Of a stretch of 64,000 nucleotides of DNA, positions 8,076-16,001 are shown in pieces (within the stretch, counting starts at the first letter, position 1; each line of letters opens with the position of its first letter). The DNA comes from Bryobacteraceae bacterium (lineage in GTDB: Bacteria > Acidobacteriota > Terriglobia > Bryobacterales > Bryobacteraceae). The notes under the pieces are model-generated. The model worked only from the letters and a program-made list of their open reading frames with translations, had not been told where the DNA came from and did not search any database. A program made the position numbers and the translations under genes. Where the stretch lies: NCBI GenBank assembly GCA_019752335.1, contig JAIEMJ010000001.1, positions 124,001 to 188,000 on the forward strand, read 5' to 3'.

Positions 8076-9008
8076 TTAGACCATTTTGCGCTTGCGTAGT
8101 TCGTCGACACTGACGGCGAGGATGATGACGGCGCCGATGGTGGCTTGTTGGACGAAGGGTTGGATCCCCAGGAGGTCGCAGCCGTTGGAGAGCAGGCCCA
8201 TGATGAAGGCACCGATCAGCGTGCCGACGACGCCTCCCTCGCCACCTCGCAAACTGCCGCCGCCGATGACGACCGCGGCGATCGCTGGTAGCTCGTAGCC
8301 TTGGCCCGCGGTGGGCTGGCCAGTCATCAGACGGGAGCTTTCGATCATGCCCGCCAGGCCCGTGAGCAGTCCGCAGAGGCCGTAGATCACCGTCGTATGG
8401 AAGCGGACGGGGATGCCGGCGTAGAAGGCGGCGTCCGGGTTACTGCCGATGGCAAAGGCATAGCGCCCGAGCTTCGTGTGCTCCAGAATCACGTGGACCG
8501 CGCCCGCGATTATCAGCAGGAGCAGCAGCACGAACGGCACTCCGGCGACCGAGCCTTCGCCCAGGAAGGAGAACTCCTTGGGGACGTTCTGCACGGGCAT
8601 GCCGTTGGTGAGGATGAGGGCGAAGCCGCGGATGATGAGCAGCGTGCCGAGGGTGACGATGAAGGGGTTGATGCGCAGGCGAGTGGTGAGCGCGCCGTTC
8701 AACAGGCCGGCGAGGCAGCCCGTCAGTACGCCGACGGCGATGCCGGCCAGGACGGGGAAGCCGCTGGTCATGGTCATGGTGCCCAGGCAGCCGGCGAGGG
8801 CCAGAATGGAGCCCACCGACAGGTCAATGCCGCCAGTGATGATCACCATGGTCATCCCCAGGGCCATGATGTTGATGACGGCCGTTTGCCGTACGACGCT
8901 CGATAGATTCGTGGACGTGAAGAAGTTCGGCGTGGCGATGATGAGGCCGATGAATAGAGCAATCAGGGTGAGGAACGGCAACAGGCGTTGCCATAACGAT
9001 GTTCGCAT
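8076..9008 (-). CDS. sugar ABC transporter permease (RbsC-like)
   Basis: The 310-residue membrane protein matches the BPD_transp_2 branched-chain/ribose permease family, with the signatures IITGGIDLSVGSILAL near residues 57-72 and about eight to ten hydrophobic segments. It would form the channel of an ABC importer for a pentose or other monosaccharide. It directly follows the ATPase gene with no spacer. No periplasmic substrate-binding protein gene is seen next to either gene, which is unusual because most ribose-type operons include one. The sugar is unknown. Confidence 0.88.
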   Translation of the reverse strand: MRTSLWQRLLPFLTLIALFIGLIIATPNFFTSTNLSSVVRQTAVINIMALGMTMVIITGGIDLSVGSILALAGCLGTMTMTSGFPVLAGIAVGVLTGCLAGLLNGALTTRLRINPFIVTLGTLLIIRGFALILTNGMPVQNVPKEFSFLGEGSVAGVPFVLLLLLIIAGAVHVILEHTKLGRYAFAIGSNPDAAFYAGIPVRFHTTVIYGLCGLLTGLAGMIESSRLMTGQPTAGQGYELPAIAAVVIGGGSLRGGEGGVVGTLIGAFIMGLLSNGCDLLGIQPFVQQATIGAVIILAVSVDELRKRKMV

Positions 9009-10493
9009 TTAATGCACACTCTCTTTGAAGGCGGCCAGATGCATGATCTCTTCCTGCGTGCAGCCGGCGGGTAATTCGCCCGTGAACTGGCCTTGTTTCA
9101 TCACCAGAATCCGGTCGGCGACGGAGATCAGCTCGGGTAGTTCGGAGCTCACCATGAGGATCGCTGCGCCTTGGCGGGCGAGGTCCTCCATCAGGGCGAA
9201 GACCTCGGCCTTGGCGCCGACGTCGATGCCGCGGGTGGGCTCGTCGAAGAGGAAGACGCCGGCTTCGCGCGCAAGCCACTTGGCGATGGCGACTTTCTGC
9301 TGATTGCCTCCGGAGAGCCGGCCAGCCAACTGCCGGGGGCCAGCGGCTTTGACGCGGAGGCGTTCCAGGAAGCGGGTCTCGAGGGCGCGTTCGGCGCTCT
9401 GATTGAGGACGCCGTACTGGCTGACGCGATGGAGGCTGGCGAGGGTGATGTTCTGGCCGATGGGCAGGCCGAGGGCGAGGCCGGTCCGTTGGCGGTCCTC
9501 GGTGATGTAGGCGAGTCCGGCGGCGACGGCTTCGCGGGGCGAGCGAAGCTGGCGGGTGACGCCGTCGACGGCGATGGTGCCGGACGAGATGGCGTCGATG
9601 CCGAAGATGGCGCGGCAGAGTTCAGTGCGGCCGGCGCCGATGAGTCCGCCGATGCCGAGGATTTCGCCGGCGTGGACTTCGAGGCTGAGATTCTTGAGGA
9701 GCGGGGGACGGCTGAGGCCTTGCACAGAGAGCCGCACCGGGCCGCGGGCGATGCGTTCGCGTTGATAGACGGCGCTGACTTCGCGGCCGACCATGTGGCG
9801 GATGAGCTGGTCCATGCTGAGGTCCGCCAGGGGACTGGTGTGGACGGTTTCGCCGTCGCGCAGGACGGTGACATGGTCGCCGATGGTACGCAGTTCTTCG
9901 AGGCGATGGGTGATGTAGATGACGCCCACGCCGCGGGCCTTCAGTTGCGCGACGATGCGGAAGACTTCGCGCGTTTCGGCTTCGGAGAGCGACGAAGTCG
10001 GTTCGTCAAAGATCAGCAGACTGGAGCCGTGGCGGATGGCGCGGCAGATTTCAACCATCTGTTTGCCGGCGGGGCTCAATTCGCGCACCTGGGCTTCGGC
10101 GCGGAGGGGAAAGCCGTATTGCTCGATAAGTTCGCGTGCTTCGCGCAGCAGCTTCTGGCGGGGGACAAAGCCATAGCGCGCGGTCTCCCGGCCCAGGAAG
10201 ATGTTTTCGGCCACGGTGAGGTGCGGGGCTAGCAGGCTCTCCTGATGCACCATGGAGATGCCGGCTTCGGCGGCGTCGCGGGGGCTCCGGAAGTTTACGG
10301 GTTGGCCGCGCCAGAGGAGCCGGCCCTCATCGGCGGACTGCATCCCGGCGACGATCTTCATCAGCGTGCTCTTGCCCGCGCCGTTCTCGCCCATGAGCAG
10401 GTGGACTTCACCGGCCTGGACGCGCAGGGCGCCTTTGCGGAGCGCGGTGACGCCGCCGAATCGCTTCTGAATGCCGTCGAGCTCAAGCAACAT
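9009..10493 (-). CDS. sugar ABC transporter ATP-binding protein (RbsA-like, double ATPase)
   Basis: This 494-residue protein has two fused ATPase modules. The first has Walker A GENGAGKST (35-43) and Walker B LLIFDEPTSSL. The second has the degenerate nucleotide loop GIGGLIGAGRTEL and the signature LSGGNQQKVAIAKWL. The asymmetric pair with one weakened site is normal for RbsA/MglA/XylG proteins, which energise monosaccharide import. Its start overlaps the MFS gene end by 11 nt and its stop touches the permease start, so the three are translationally close. Substrate is not predicted. Confidence 0.9.
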   Translation of the reverse strand: MLLELDGIQKRFGGVTALRKGALRVQAGEVHLLMGENGAGKSTLMKIVAGMQSADEGRLLWRGQPVNFRSPRDAAEAGISMVHQESLLAPHLTVAENIFLGRETARYGFVPRQKLLREARELIEQYGFPLRAEAQVRELSPAGKQMVEICRAIRHGSSLLIFDEPTSSLSEAETREVFRIVAQLKARGVGVIYITHRLEELRTIGDHVTVLRDGETVHTSPLADLSMDQLIRHMVGREVSAVYQRERIARGPVRLSVQGLSRPPLLKNLSLEVHAGEILGIGGLIGAGRTELCRAIFGIDAISSGTIAVDGVTRQLRSPREAVAAGLAYITEDRQRTGLALGLPIGQNITLASLHRVSQYGVLNQSAERALETRFLERLRVKAAGPRQLAGRLSGGNQQKVAIAKWLAREAGVFLFDEPTRGIDVGAKAEVFALMEDLARQGAAILMVSSELPELISVADRILVMKQGQFTGELPAGCTQEEIMHLAAFKESVH

Positions 10494-11766
10494 GCAAGCT
10501 TTTGAGTGTATCAGTCCGGCGTGCGTGGTCTGGTTCGGGTAGCCAGCCGCGCCAGTCCGCCCAGAGCCAGGTTACCGCGGTGAGCAAGGCCATGCTGCCG
10601 GCCCAGGCACCAATCGTACGCGGACTCATGCGCAGGGAGGCGAGCCCCGCCACCATCATCGAGATCATCATCATCGACCAGACCACCGTCTCAATCGCCG
10701 AGAAGACGCGGCCGCGGTACTCGTCGCGGACGTGGCGCAGGACCTGCGCGTTGTTCAGGATGCTGGAGATCGCTGAGCCCGCGCGGGAGAGCGCGATGAA
10801 GAGCATGGCGAGCCAGAAGGAGGTCATCTGGGAGAAGGCGACGTAGAAGAGTCCGTGGAGGACGAAGCAGAGGGCGACGGTCTTCTTGTAGGTAGCGAAG
10901 TCGAGGCGTTTGCCGAGCCAATGGGCGAAGACGCCGCCGGCCACGAGGCCGAGCGCGGCGGCGCCCCACAGGGTGCCGATGCCGGTGGCGCCGCGATGGA
11001 AGACGCGTTCACCGAAGAGGCTGAAGAGGATCTGCGCGGCGCCGCCGCCGATGGCCCAGCCGACGCCGGAGAGCAGAATCGCCAGGATCAGCGGTTGGCT
11101 GCGGATGTAGCGCAGGCCGTCCTTGTAGTCGCTCCAGGGGTGCGGCTTCTGTTCTTCGGTGGCGGGCCGCAGGGCGCGGAAGTGCCCGAGCGGCGAACGC
11201 AGATGCGAGATGCACCAGGCGGAGAAGAGGAAGGAGACGGCGTTTAGGAAGAAGGCGATGGTGTAGCCGAGTCCGTCGACGCTGAGGCCGCCCAGGAACG
11301 CTCCGATGGCGGTGTTGAGCCATTGGGTGGTGAGGGTGACGGAGTTGGCGGTGTGCAGCTCTTCGGCGCTCGCGATGGTGGGCAGAATGGCGGCGCGGCC
11401 GCTGGTGAAGAAGGGCGAGGCGAACATGAGGCAAGCGGAGAGAACGTAGAGCAGTAGGGGACTGGTTTGCCCTTCGCAGAAGATGAACAGCAGGGCGACG
11501 AGGGCGCGGCAGAGGTCGCTGACGATCATGACGCGCTTGCGATCCCAGCGGTCCAGCAGGACGCCGGAGAGGGGGCCGGCGATGAGCATGGGGAGTCCGC
11601 GGGCGATGAGTGCGGTGGCGAGCACGAGGCCGGCGTCGCCGTAGTGCAGGGCGAGGCTGAAGACGGCGAGGTTATTGAAGTGGTCGCCGATTTCGCTCAC
11701 CACCTGGCCGCACCACGTGTAGCGGTAGTTGCGATTGCGCGTCAGCAGTCCGGCGAATCCGGTCAA
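10483..11766 (-). CDS. MFS transporter (EntS-like group)
   Basis: The 427-residue protein has about twelve hydrophobic segments and the MFS loop LLDRWDRKRVMIVSDLCRA between helices 2 and 3. The N-terminus (TGFAGLLTRNRNYRYTWCGQ) resembles the MFS_3 drug/siderophore exporter group. The open frame runs far upstream, but TTG at 11766 is the likely start because it forms a TTGA overlap with the stop of the EamA gene and precedes the conserved N-terminus. The substrate is unknown. Confidence 0.82.
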   Translation of the reverse strand: MTGFAGLLTRNRNYRYTWCGQVVSEIGDHFNNLAVFSLALHYGDAGLVLATALIARGLPMLIAGPLSGVLLDRWDRKRVMIVSDLCRALVALLFIFCEGQTSPLLLYVLSACLMFASPFFTSGRAAILPTIASAEELHTANSVTLTTQWLNTAIGAFLGGLSVDGLGYTIAFFLNAVSFLFSAWCISHLRSPLGHFRALRPATEEQKPHPWSDYKDGLRYIRSQPLILAILLSGVGWAIGGGAAQILFSLFGERVFHRGATGIGTLWGAAALGLVAGGVFAHWLGKRLDFATYKKTVALCFVLHGLFYVAFSQMTSFWLAMLFIALSRAGSAISSILNNAQVLRHVRDEYRGRVFSAIETVVWSMMMISMMVAGLASLRMSPRTIGAWAGSMALLTAVTWLWADWRGWLPEPDHARRTDTLKSLHVA

Positions 11767-12683
11767 CGCCCGCGCTCCACGAGCAGGACGCCCGCGAGCA
11801 CGAGGGCAGCCGAGCCGATGACCACGAGGGTGAGGGACTCGCCCAGGAGCACCCAACCCAGGAGGCTGGCCAGGATCGGCTGCGTGTAGGAGAAGGCGGC
11901 GATGCGCGAGGCGGGCACCCAGGCGAGGGCGTAGTAGAAGATCAGATAGGCGAGCACGGACGAGAACGCGGCCATGTAGAAGATGCCGGCCCAGACGGGC
12001 CAAGCGAGCGACGCCCAGGCGACGTGGCGGCCGGTGAGCCAGACGACGGGGAGCATAGCGAGGCCGCTGAGCATGTAGGCGAAGCCGGTCATGGTGAAGG
12101 TGCCGAGGCGCTGGGTATAGTCCTTGCCGAAGACGGAGAAGCCGGCAAAGAGGAGGGTGCTGGCGTAGATGAAGAGGTCGCCGGTGGTGGTGGCCCCGCT
12201 GCCGCCGCCTTTGGAGAGTTGGAGGAGTCCGACGCCGGAGAAGGCGACGGCGAGTCCGCTGAGCTTCATGGCGTTGAGCTTCTCCTGGCCGCGCAGGGCG
12301 GCCAGGAGCAACACCTGGATCGGCGCGACGGCGGCGATGATAGCGGCGTGGGCGACGCTGGTTTGGCCCATGCCCATCACGAAGAAGATCTGGTTCATGG
12401 CGACGCCGCAGAGGCCCAGGATGAGCATGGCGGGCAAGTCCTGCCGGCGCCAACGTCCTTCGCCTTTGAGGAGAAAGACCGGGAAGACGCAGAGGCCCGC
12501 GATCACGGTGCGGAGGGCCGCCAGGGGCAGGACCGGCACGTGGCGCGCGACGGACTTGGCCACGATGTAGTTCAAGGCCCAGATGAAGGTCATCAGTCCG
12601 ATGAGCAGGTAGAGTTTGGTGCGGCTGGGGCGTTGCGCGACGGCGGCCGTGGCGGGGGCGGGCAGGGAGATGGCCGTGCTCAA
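11763..12683 (-). CDS. EamA/DMT-family transporter
   Basis: This 306-residue membrane protein has ten predicted hydrophobic helices in two EamA halves, the first beginning FIWALNYIVAKS and the second near LLFAGFSVFGKDY. DMT proteins commonly export amino acids or other metabolites. Its gene overlaps the enolase-superfamily gene by 4 nt (ATGA) and the MFS gene by 4 nt, so it is part of the same leftward operon. Linkage with a likely amino acid racemase makes an amino-acid substrate possible, but this is inference. Confidence 0.83.
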   Translation of the reverse strand: MSTAISLPAPATAAVAQRPSRTKLYLLIGLMTFIWALNYIVAKSVARHVPVLPLAALRTVIAGLCVFPVFLLKGEGRWRRQDLPAMLILGLCGVAMNQIFFVMGMGQTSVAHAAIIAAVAPIQVLLLAALRGQEKLNAMKLSGLAVAFSGVGLLQLSKGGGSGATTTGDLFIYASTLLFAGFSVFGKDYTQRLGTFTMTGFAYMLSGLAMLPVVWLTGRHVAWASLAWPVWAGIFYMAAFSSVLAYLIFYYALAWVPASRIAAFSYTQPILASLLGWVLLGESLTLVVIGSAALVLAGVLLVERGR

Positions 12684-13795
12684 GTCAGCACTTCCTCCCG
12701 CACCTGCACGCTCTTCAAGAAGTCATGGTCGATCTGGTAGCCGAAGCCGGGTTCGTCGTTGATGGCGATGGTGCCGCGCGGTGACACGGTGACCCAAGGC
12801 TCGATGATGTCGCGCTTCCAATAGCGTTCGCTGGCGGAGACGTCGCCGGGCAGGACGAAGTTGGGCAAAGTGGAGAGCGCGATGTTATGAGCGCGGCCGA
12901 TGCCGCTTTCGAGCATACCGCCGCACCAGACCGGCACATTGTGTTGCTGGCAGACGTCGTGGACGCGTTTGGCTTCGCCGAAGCCGCCCACGCGGCCGAG
13001 CTTGATGTTGATGATGCCGCAGGCGCGCATCTCGATGGCTTGGCGCGCGTGATGGGCGGAGCGGATGCACTCGTCGAGGCAGATGGGGGTTTTGAGGCGG
13101 GCTTGCAGGGGAACGTGGTCAATGATTTCGTCGTGGGCAAGCGGTTGCTCGATCATCATCAGGTAGAAGTCGTCGAGTTTTTGTAAGTGGTCAATATCGG
13201 CGAGCGTATAGGCGGAATTGGCGTCGGCCATCAAGGCGATCCGCGGAAACTCGCGCCTTACTTCGCGGATCACTTCGACGTCCCAGCCGGGGGCGATCTT
13301 CATTTTGATGCGCTGGTAACCGGCGTTCACTTCGGTCTCAATTTTCTTGAGTAACTGCGGCACGCTATCTTGAATGCCGATGGAGACGCCGCAGGGAATT
13401 TCGCGGCGGGCGCCGCCGCCGATCATCTGGTGGAGCGGCAGGTTCTTGAGGCGCGCCTCGAGATCCCAGACGGCCGCCTCGACGCCACCGCGGGCCATAT
13501 TGTGGCCGCGGATGTGCGCGGTGCGTGCGTTGACGTCTTCGGCGGAGCCGAGCTCATGCCCGAGTAAGCGCGGGGCGACGTAGTTCTTGCCGATGAGCCA
13601 GGCGGCGTCTACCCATTCTTCGTTGTAGAAAGGGTTCTCGCCACAGGTCATTTCGCCCCAGCCGGAAACACCGTTGGCTTGGACCTCCACCAGGACGATG
13701 GAGCGCGAGTAAGTGCGGCCGAAGCTGGTTTGAAAGAAATGCACGAGCGGCATTTCGATTTGGCGTAAGATGATGCGGTCTAATTTGATTCCCAT
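12680..13795 (-). CDS. enolase-superfamily OSBS/N-succinylamino acid racemase-like enzyme (MenC type 2)
   Basis: The 371-residue protein has the complete catalytic set of the muconate-lactonizing subgroup: K164 and K166 (the KMK motif), metal ligands D191, E216 and D241, and K265. The spacing equals that of Amycolatopsis N-succinylamino acid racemase shifted by about two residues. Family members make o-succinylbenzoate, racemise N-succinylamino acids, or do both. No other menaquinone genes are here, whereas a COG3375-type GNAT gene is immediately upstream. That pairing is known from the pathway converting D- to L-amino acids via N-succinyl intermediates, so racemase is the preferred call. Confidence 0.82.
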   Translation of the reverse strand: MGIKLDRIILRQIEMPLVHFFQTSFGRTYSRSIVLVEVQANGVSGWGEMTCGENPFYNEEWVDAAWLIGKNYVAPRLLGHELGSAEDVNARTAHIRGHNMARGGVEAAVWDLEARLKNLPLHQMIGGGARREIPCGVSIGIQDSVPQLLKKIETEVNAGYQRIKMKIAPGWDVEVIREVRREFPRIALMADANSAYTLADIDHLQKLDDFYLMMIEQPLAHDEIIDHVPLQARLKTPICLDECIRSAHHARQAIEMRACGIINIKLGRVGGFGEAKRVHDVCQQHNVPVWCGGMLESGIGRAHNIALSTLPNFVLPGDVSASERYWKRDIIEPWVTVSPRGTIAINDEPGFGYQIDHDFLKSVQVREEVLT

Positions 13796-14532
13796 GGTCC
13801 TAGTAAGTAAGTGCCTGTTTCAGAATTGGATTCCACGCCGATGACGGCGAGGCCTTCGCGGAAGTAGCGGGTGAAATCGGCGCCGGCGGCGGCTTGGATG
13901 GCGCGGGCCTTTTCGGGGTCGCGCATTTTGATTTCGGCGATGTCGGCCGGGATGCTGATGCGCGCTTCCACGGAGGGACGCGAGTAAGTGCCGCCGGCGG
14001 TGACGGTGCGGGCGCGTTCGCCGTTGATGTGCCATTCGGCGATGCAACGATCAGTCGGAAGGCCGCCGTGTAAGTGGCTTGAGGTGGTGCCGTATTGGTT
14101 GTAGACGAAGCGACGCACGACGGCGCCAAGGCGCTCGACGTTGAAGAAGGCATTCTTCAGTTCGAGGGGGTCAAAGGTCCACTCGATCAGGTCGAAGCCG
14201 CGGGCGATGGCCTCTTCGCGCTGGGCGAGCTTGAGACGCCGGCCGAGGCCGAAGTTGCGGTAGTCCTTGAGAACGCCCAGCATGTGGCTGTGGATGTAAC
14301 TCTTGCCGCCGGGCTTCACGCCGGGAATAGCGAGCAGAAAGGCGACCATTTTCGTACGGTCAAAAGCGCCGAAGACCTGGCCGCCGATTTTGGTGGAGAC
14401 GACGAATAGGCGCACGGGCAGGAGGTCAATATCCTCGAAGCCCCAAATGGTTTTCTGTAACTGCACCGCGTCACGGAATTCGTTCTGCTCCGTTAGCGCG
14501 CGGATTTCAAGGCGATCTTCGCTTCCTGCCAC
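13780..14532 (-). CDS. GNAT-family acyltransferase (COG3375-like)
   Basis: This 250-residue protein looks like the COG3375 GNAT group: QKTIWGFEDIDLLPVRLF near the N-terminus, SHMLGVLKDYRNFGLGRRLK as the acetyl/succinyl-CoA pyrophosphate loop, and WTFDPLELKNAFFN, then YGTTSSHLHGGLPTDR. In Geobacillus-type clusters such a protein succinylates D-amino acids before racemisation. Its gene overlaps the racemase-like gene by 16 nt and the mazG gene by 40 nt. The expected desuccinylase (M20 family) is not in the window, so the pathway role is inference. Confidence 0.75.
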   Translation of the reverse strand: MAGSEDRLEIRALTEQNEFRDAVQLQKTIWGFEDIDLLPVRLFVVSTKIGGQVFGAFDRTKMVAFLLAIPGVKPGGKSYIHSHMLGVLKDYRNFGLGRRLKLAQREEAIARGFDLIEWTFDPLELKNAFFNVERLGAVVRRFVYNQYGTTSSHLHGGLPTDRCIAEWHINGERARTVTAGGTYSRPSVEARISIPADIAEIKMRDPEKARAIQAAAGADFTRYFREGLAVIGVESNSETGTYLLGPWESN

Positions 14533-15317
14533 AATAACTCCATCTCTTCGATATTCGATTCAGCGAACGGACGCCCCATTTCGGCGAGCCGGGCTTCCAC
14601 GTAGCCGAAACGGCCGCGGAACTTCGCGTTCGACTTGCGTAGGGCCTGCTCGGGGTCTACCTTGAGGAACCTGGCCAGGTTCACCATCACAAAAAGAATG
14701 TCGCCGAACTCGTCTTCAATTTCGGATGCGACGCCGCCGCGGCGGGCTTCGGCTAACTCAGCGAGTTCTTCGCGCAGCTTGTCGAAGACGGGCTCGATGG
14801 CGGGCCAGTCGAAGCCTTGGCCAGCAGCCTTCGACGAGATCTGCGCCGCTTCGGTTAAGGCGGGCTGGGCGCGGGAGATGCCGGACAGCAAGGTGCCGGG
14901 GGCGAGCCCTTTGGCGGACTTCTCTTCGGCCTTGATCTGGTCCCAGTTGCGTTTGACGTCTTCGGCGGTTTCGGCGACGGTTTCGGCAAAGATATGGGGA
15001 TGGCGGCGGATGAGCTTCTGGTTGATGGCGGCGAGGCAGTCTTCGATGCGGAAGTGTCCGGCTTCAGCGGCCATTTGGGCGAAGAAGACGGGCTGCAGCA
15101 GCAGGTCGCCAAGCTCTTCGCGGAGTTCGGGCCAGTCCCGGGCGTCGATGGCGTCGAGGACTTCGTAGGTCTCTTCGAGCAGATAGGGCTTGATGGTGTC
15201 GAAGGTCTGTTTCTGGTCCCAGGGGCAGCCGTCCGGGGCGCGGAGTCGCGCCATCAGAGCGACAAGTTCATTGAACTGGTCGCCGGGGGGGGCGGGTGGC
15301 GTGGGAGCTGCACTCAT
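14493..15317 (-). CDS. mazG: nucleoside triphosphate pyrophosphohydrolase MazG
   Basis: The protein (274 aa, normal for two-domain MazG) has CPWDQKQTFDTIKPYLLEE with the metal-binding glutamates at E48/E49/E52 and E67/E68 with D71, then a second helical module with EDEFGDILFVMVNLARF. MazG hydrolyses NTPs or dNTPs to monophosphates and pyrophosphate, a clean-up function in the cytoplasm. It is the first gene of the leftward seven-gene run. A possible promoter on its strand has TTGATT and TACATT separated by 15 bp (plus-strand 15356-15382). Confidence 0.93.
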   Translation of the reverse strand: MSAAPTPPAPPGDQFNELVALMARLRAPDGCPWDQKQTFDTIKPYLLEETYEVLDAIDARDWPELREELGDLLLQPVFFAQMAAEAGHFRIEDCLAAINQKLIRRHPHIFAETVAETAEDVKRNWDQIKAEEKSAKGLAPGTLLSGISRAQPALTEAAQISSKAAGQGFDWPAIEPVFDKLREELAELAEARRGGVASEIEDEFGDILFVMVNLARFLKVDPEQALRKSNAKFRGRFGYVEARLAEMGRPFAESNIEEMELLWQEAKIALKSAR

Positions 15318-15373
15318 GGATTTGCTAATCGGCTCGACAAAGAGGGGAAACCTCTAATGTAACATCCAGGGGC

Positions 15374-15379
15374 TACAAT
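15374..15379 (+). promoter_or_regulatory. -10-like box before the triple-repeat protein
   Basis: TACAAT ends 11 nt before the ATG at 15391 and no strong Shine-Dalgarno sequence lies between. No good -35 box is seen. It sits opposite the putative mazG promoter, so the two divergent transcripts may share this 73-bp interval. Confidence 0.35.
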
Positions 15380-15390
15380 CAAGGTACCTC

Positions 15391-15945
15391 ATGAAATCAA
15401 CATTGCTTATTTCAGTCCTGTTCCTGACGGCTTCCGGCGCGTTCGCCCAGAAGTACGACTATCGCCTGCTGGCGACGAGCAAAACGTCTTCGATGGAAAA
15501 GGAGATGAATGCGGCGGCGGAGTCCGGCTTTGTGTTTGGCGGGGTGATGGGCGGCGAGTCGGCTTGGGGCGGCAAGGAAGTGGTGGTGGTGATGACCAAG
15601 GGGACGAAGGAGGCGGGCGGCAAGCGGTATCTGCTGCTGGCGGCGTCGAAGACCAGCACGCTCGAGAAGGAGATGCGGCAGGCGGGCGAGGAGGGCTTCG
15701 AGTACAAGGGGCAGACGGTGTTTGAGAGCGCTTTCGGGGGGCAAGAGGTATCGGTGATTTTGGAGAAGGGCGGCACGGGCCGGCGCATCGACTATAAACT
15801 GCTTTCGACGACGAAGACGTCGACGATGGAGAAGGAACTGAAGCTGGCGGGCGATAGCGGCTATGAGTTCCTGGGCGTCGTGGTCGGCAAGACGGCCTTC
15901 GGCGGGCGGGAAGTGATCAGCATTCTGCAAAAGACAGAAAAATAG
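15391..15945 (+). CDS. secreted protein with three tandem ~49-residue repeats
   Basis: The 184-residue protein has a signal peptide cut after SGAFA (about residue 19). It then contains three homologous units at about 22-70, 78-126 and 132-181. Each unit reads roughly (Y/R)xYxLLxxxKTSxxEKEMxxAxxxGFxFxG, then a bridge ending AFGGxEVxxIL. The pattern (beta strand, helix with Glu/Lys, a G(F/Y)E turn, closing strand) is like DUF4177-type folds, but this is a resemblance by eye. No catalytic residues are obvious. It stands alone between divergent mazG and the DUF1549 gene 56 nt downstream. Function is unknown. Confidence 0.7.
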   Translation: MKSTLLISVLFLTASGAFAQKYDYRLLATSKTSSMEKEMNAAAESGFVFGGVMGGESAWGGKEVVVVMTKGTKEAGGKRYLLLAASKTSTLEKEMRQAGEEGFEYKGQTVFESAFGGQEVSVILEKGGTGRRIDYKLLSTTKTSTMEKELKLAGDSGYEFLGVVVGKTAFGGREVISILQKTEK

Positions 15946-16001
15946 GGTTCCCGGGCGGAACTCTGCCGGGGCGAGTGGGGTTCAGGCGAGAGGAGGCGAG
16001 A

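Noticed and set aside
11767-12453. An N-terminal extension of the MFS protein that would make a 656-residue protein.
   Set aside because: The extension is antisense-like, Arg/Pro-rich and overlaps the EamA gene; TTG at 11766 in a TTGA overlap gives a normal start.
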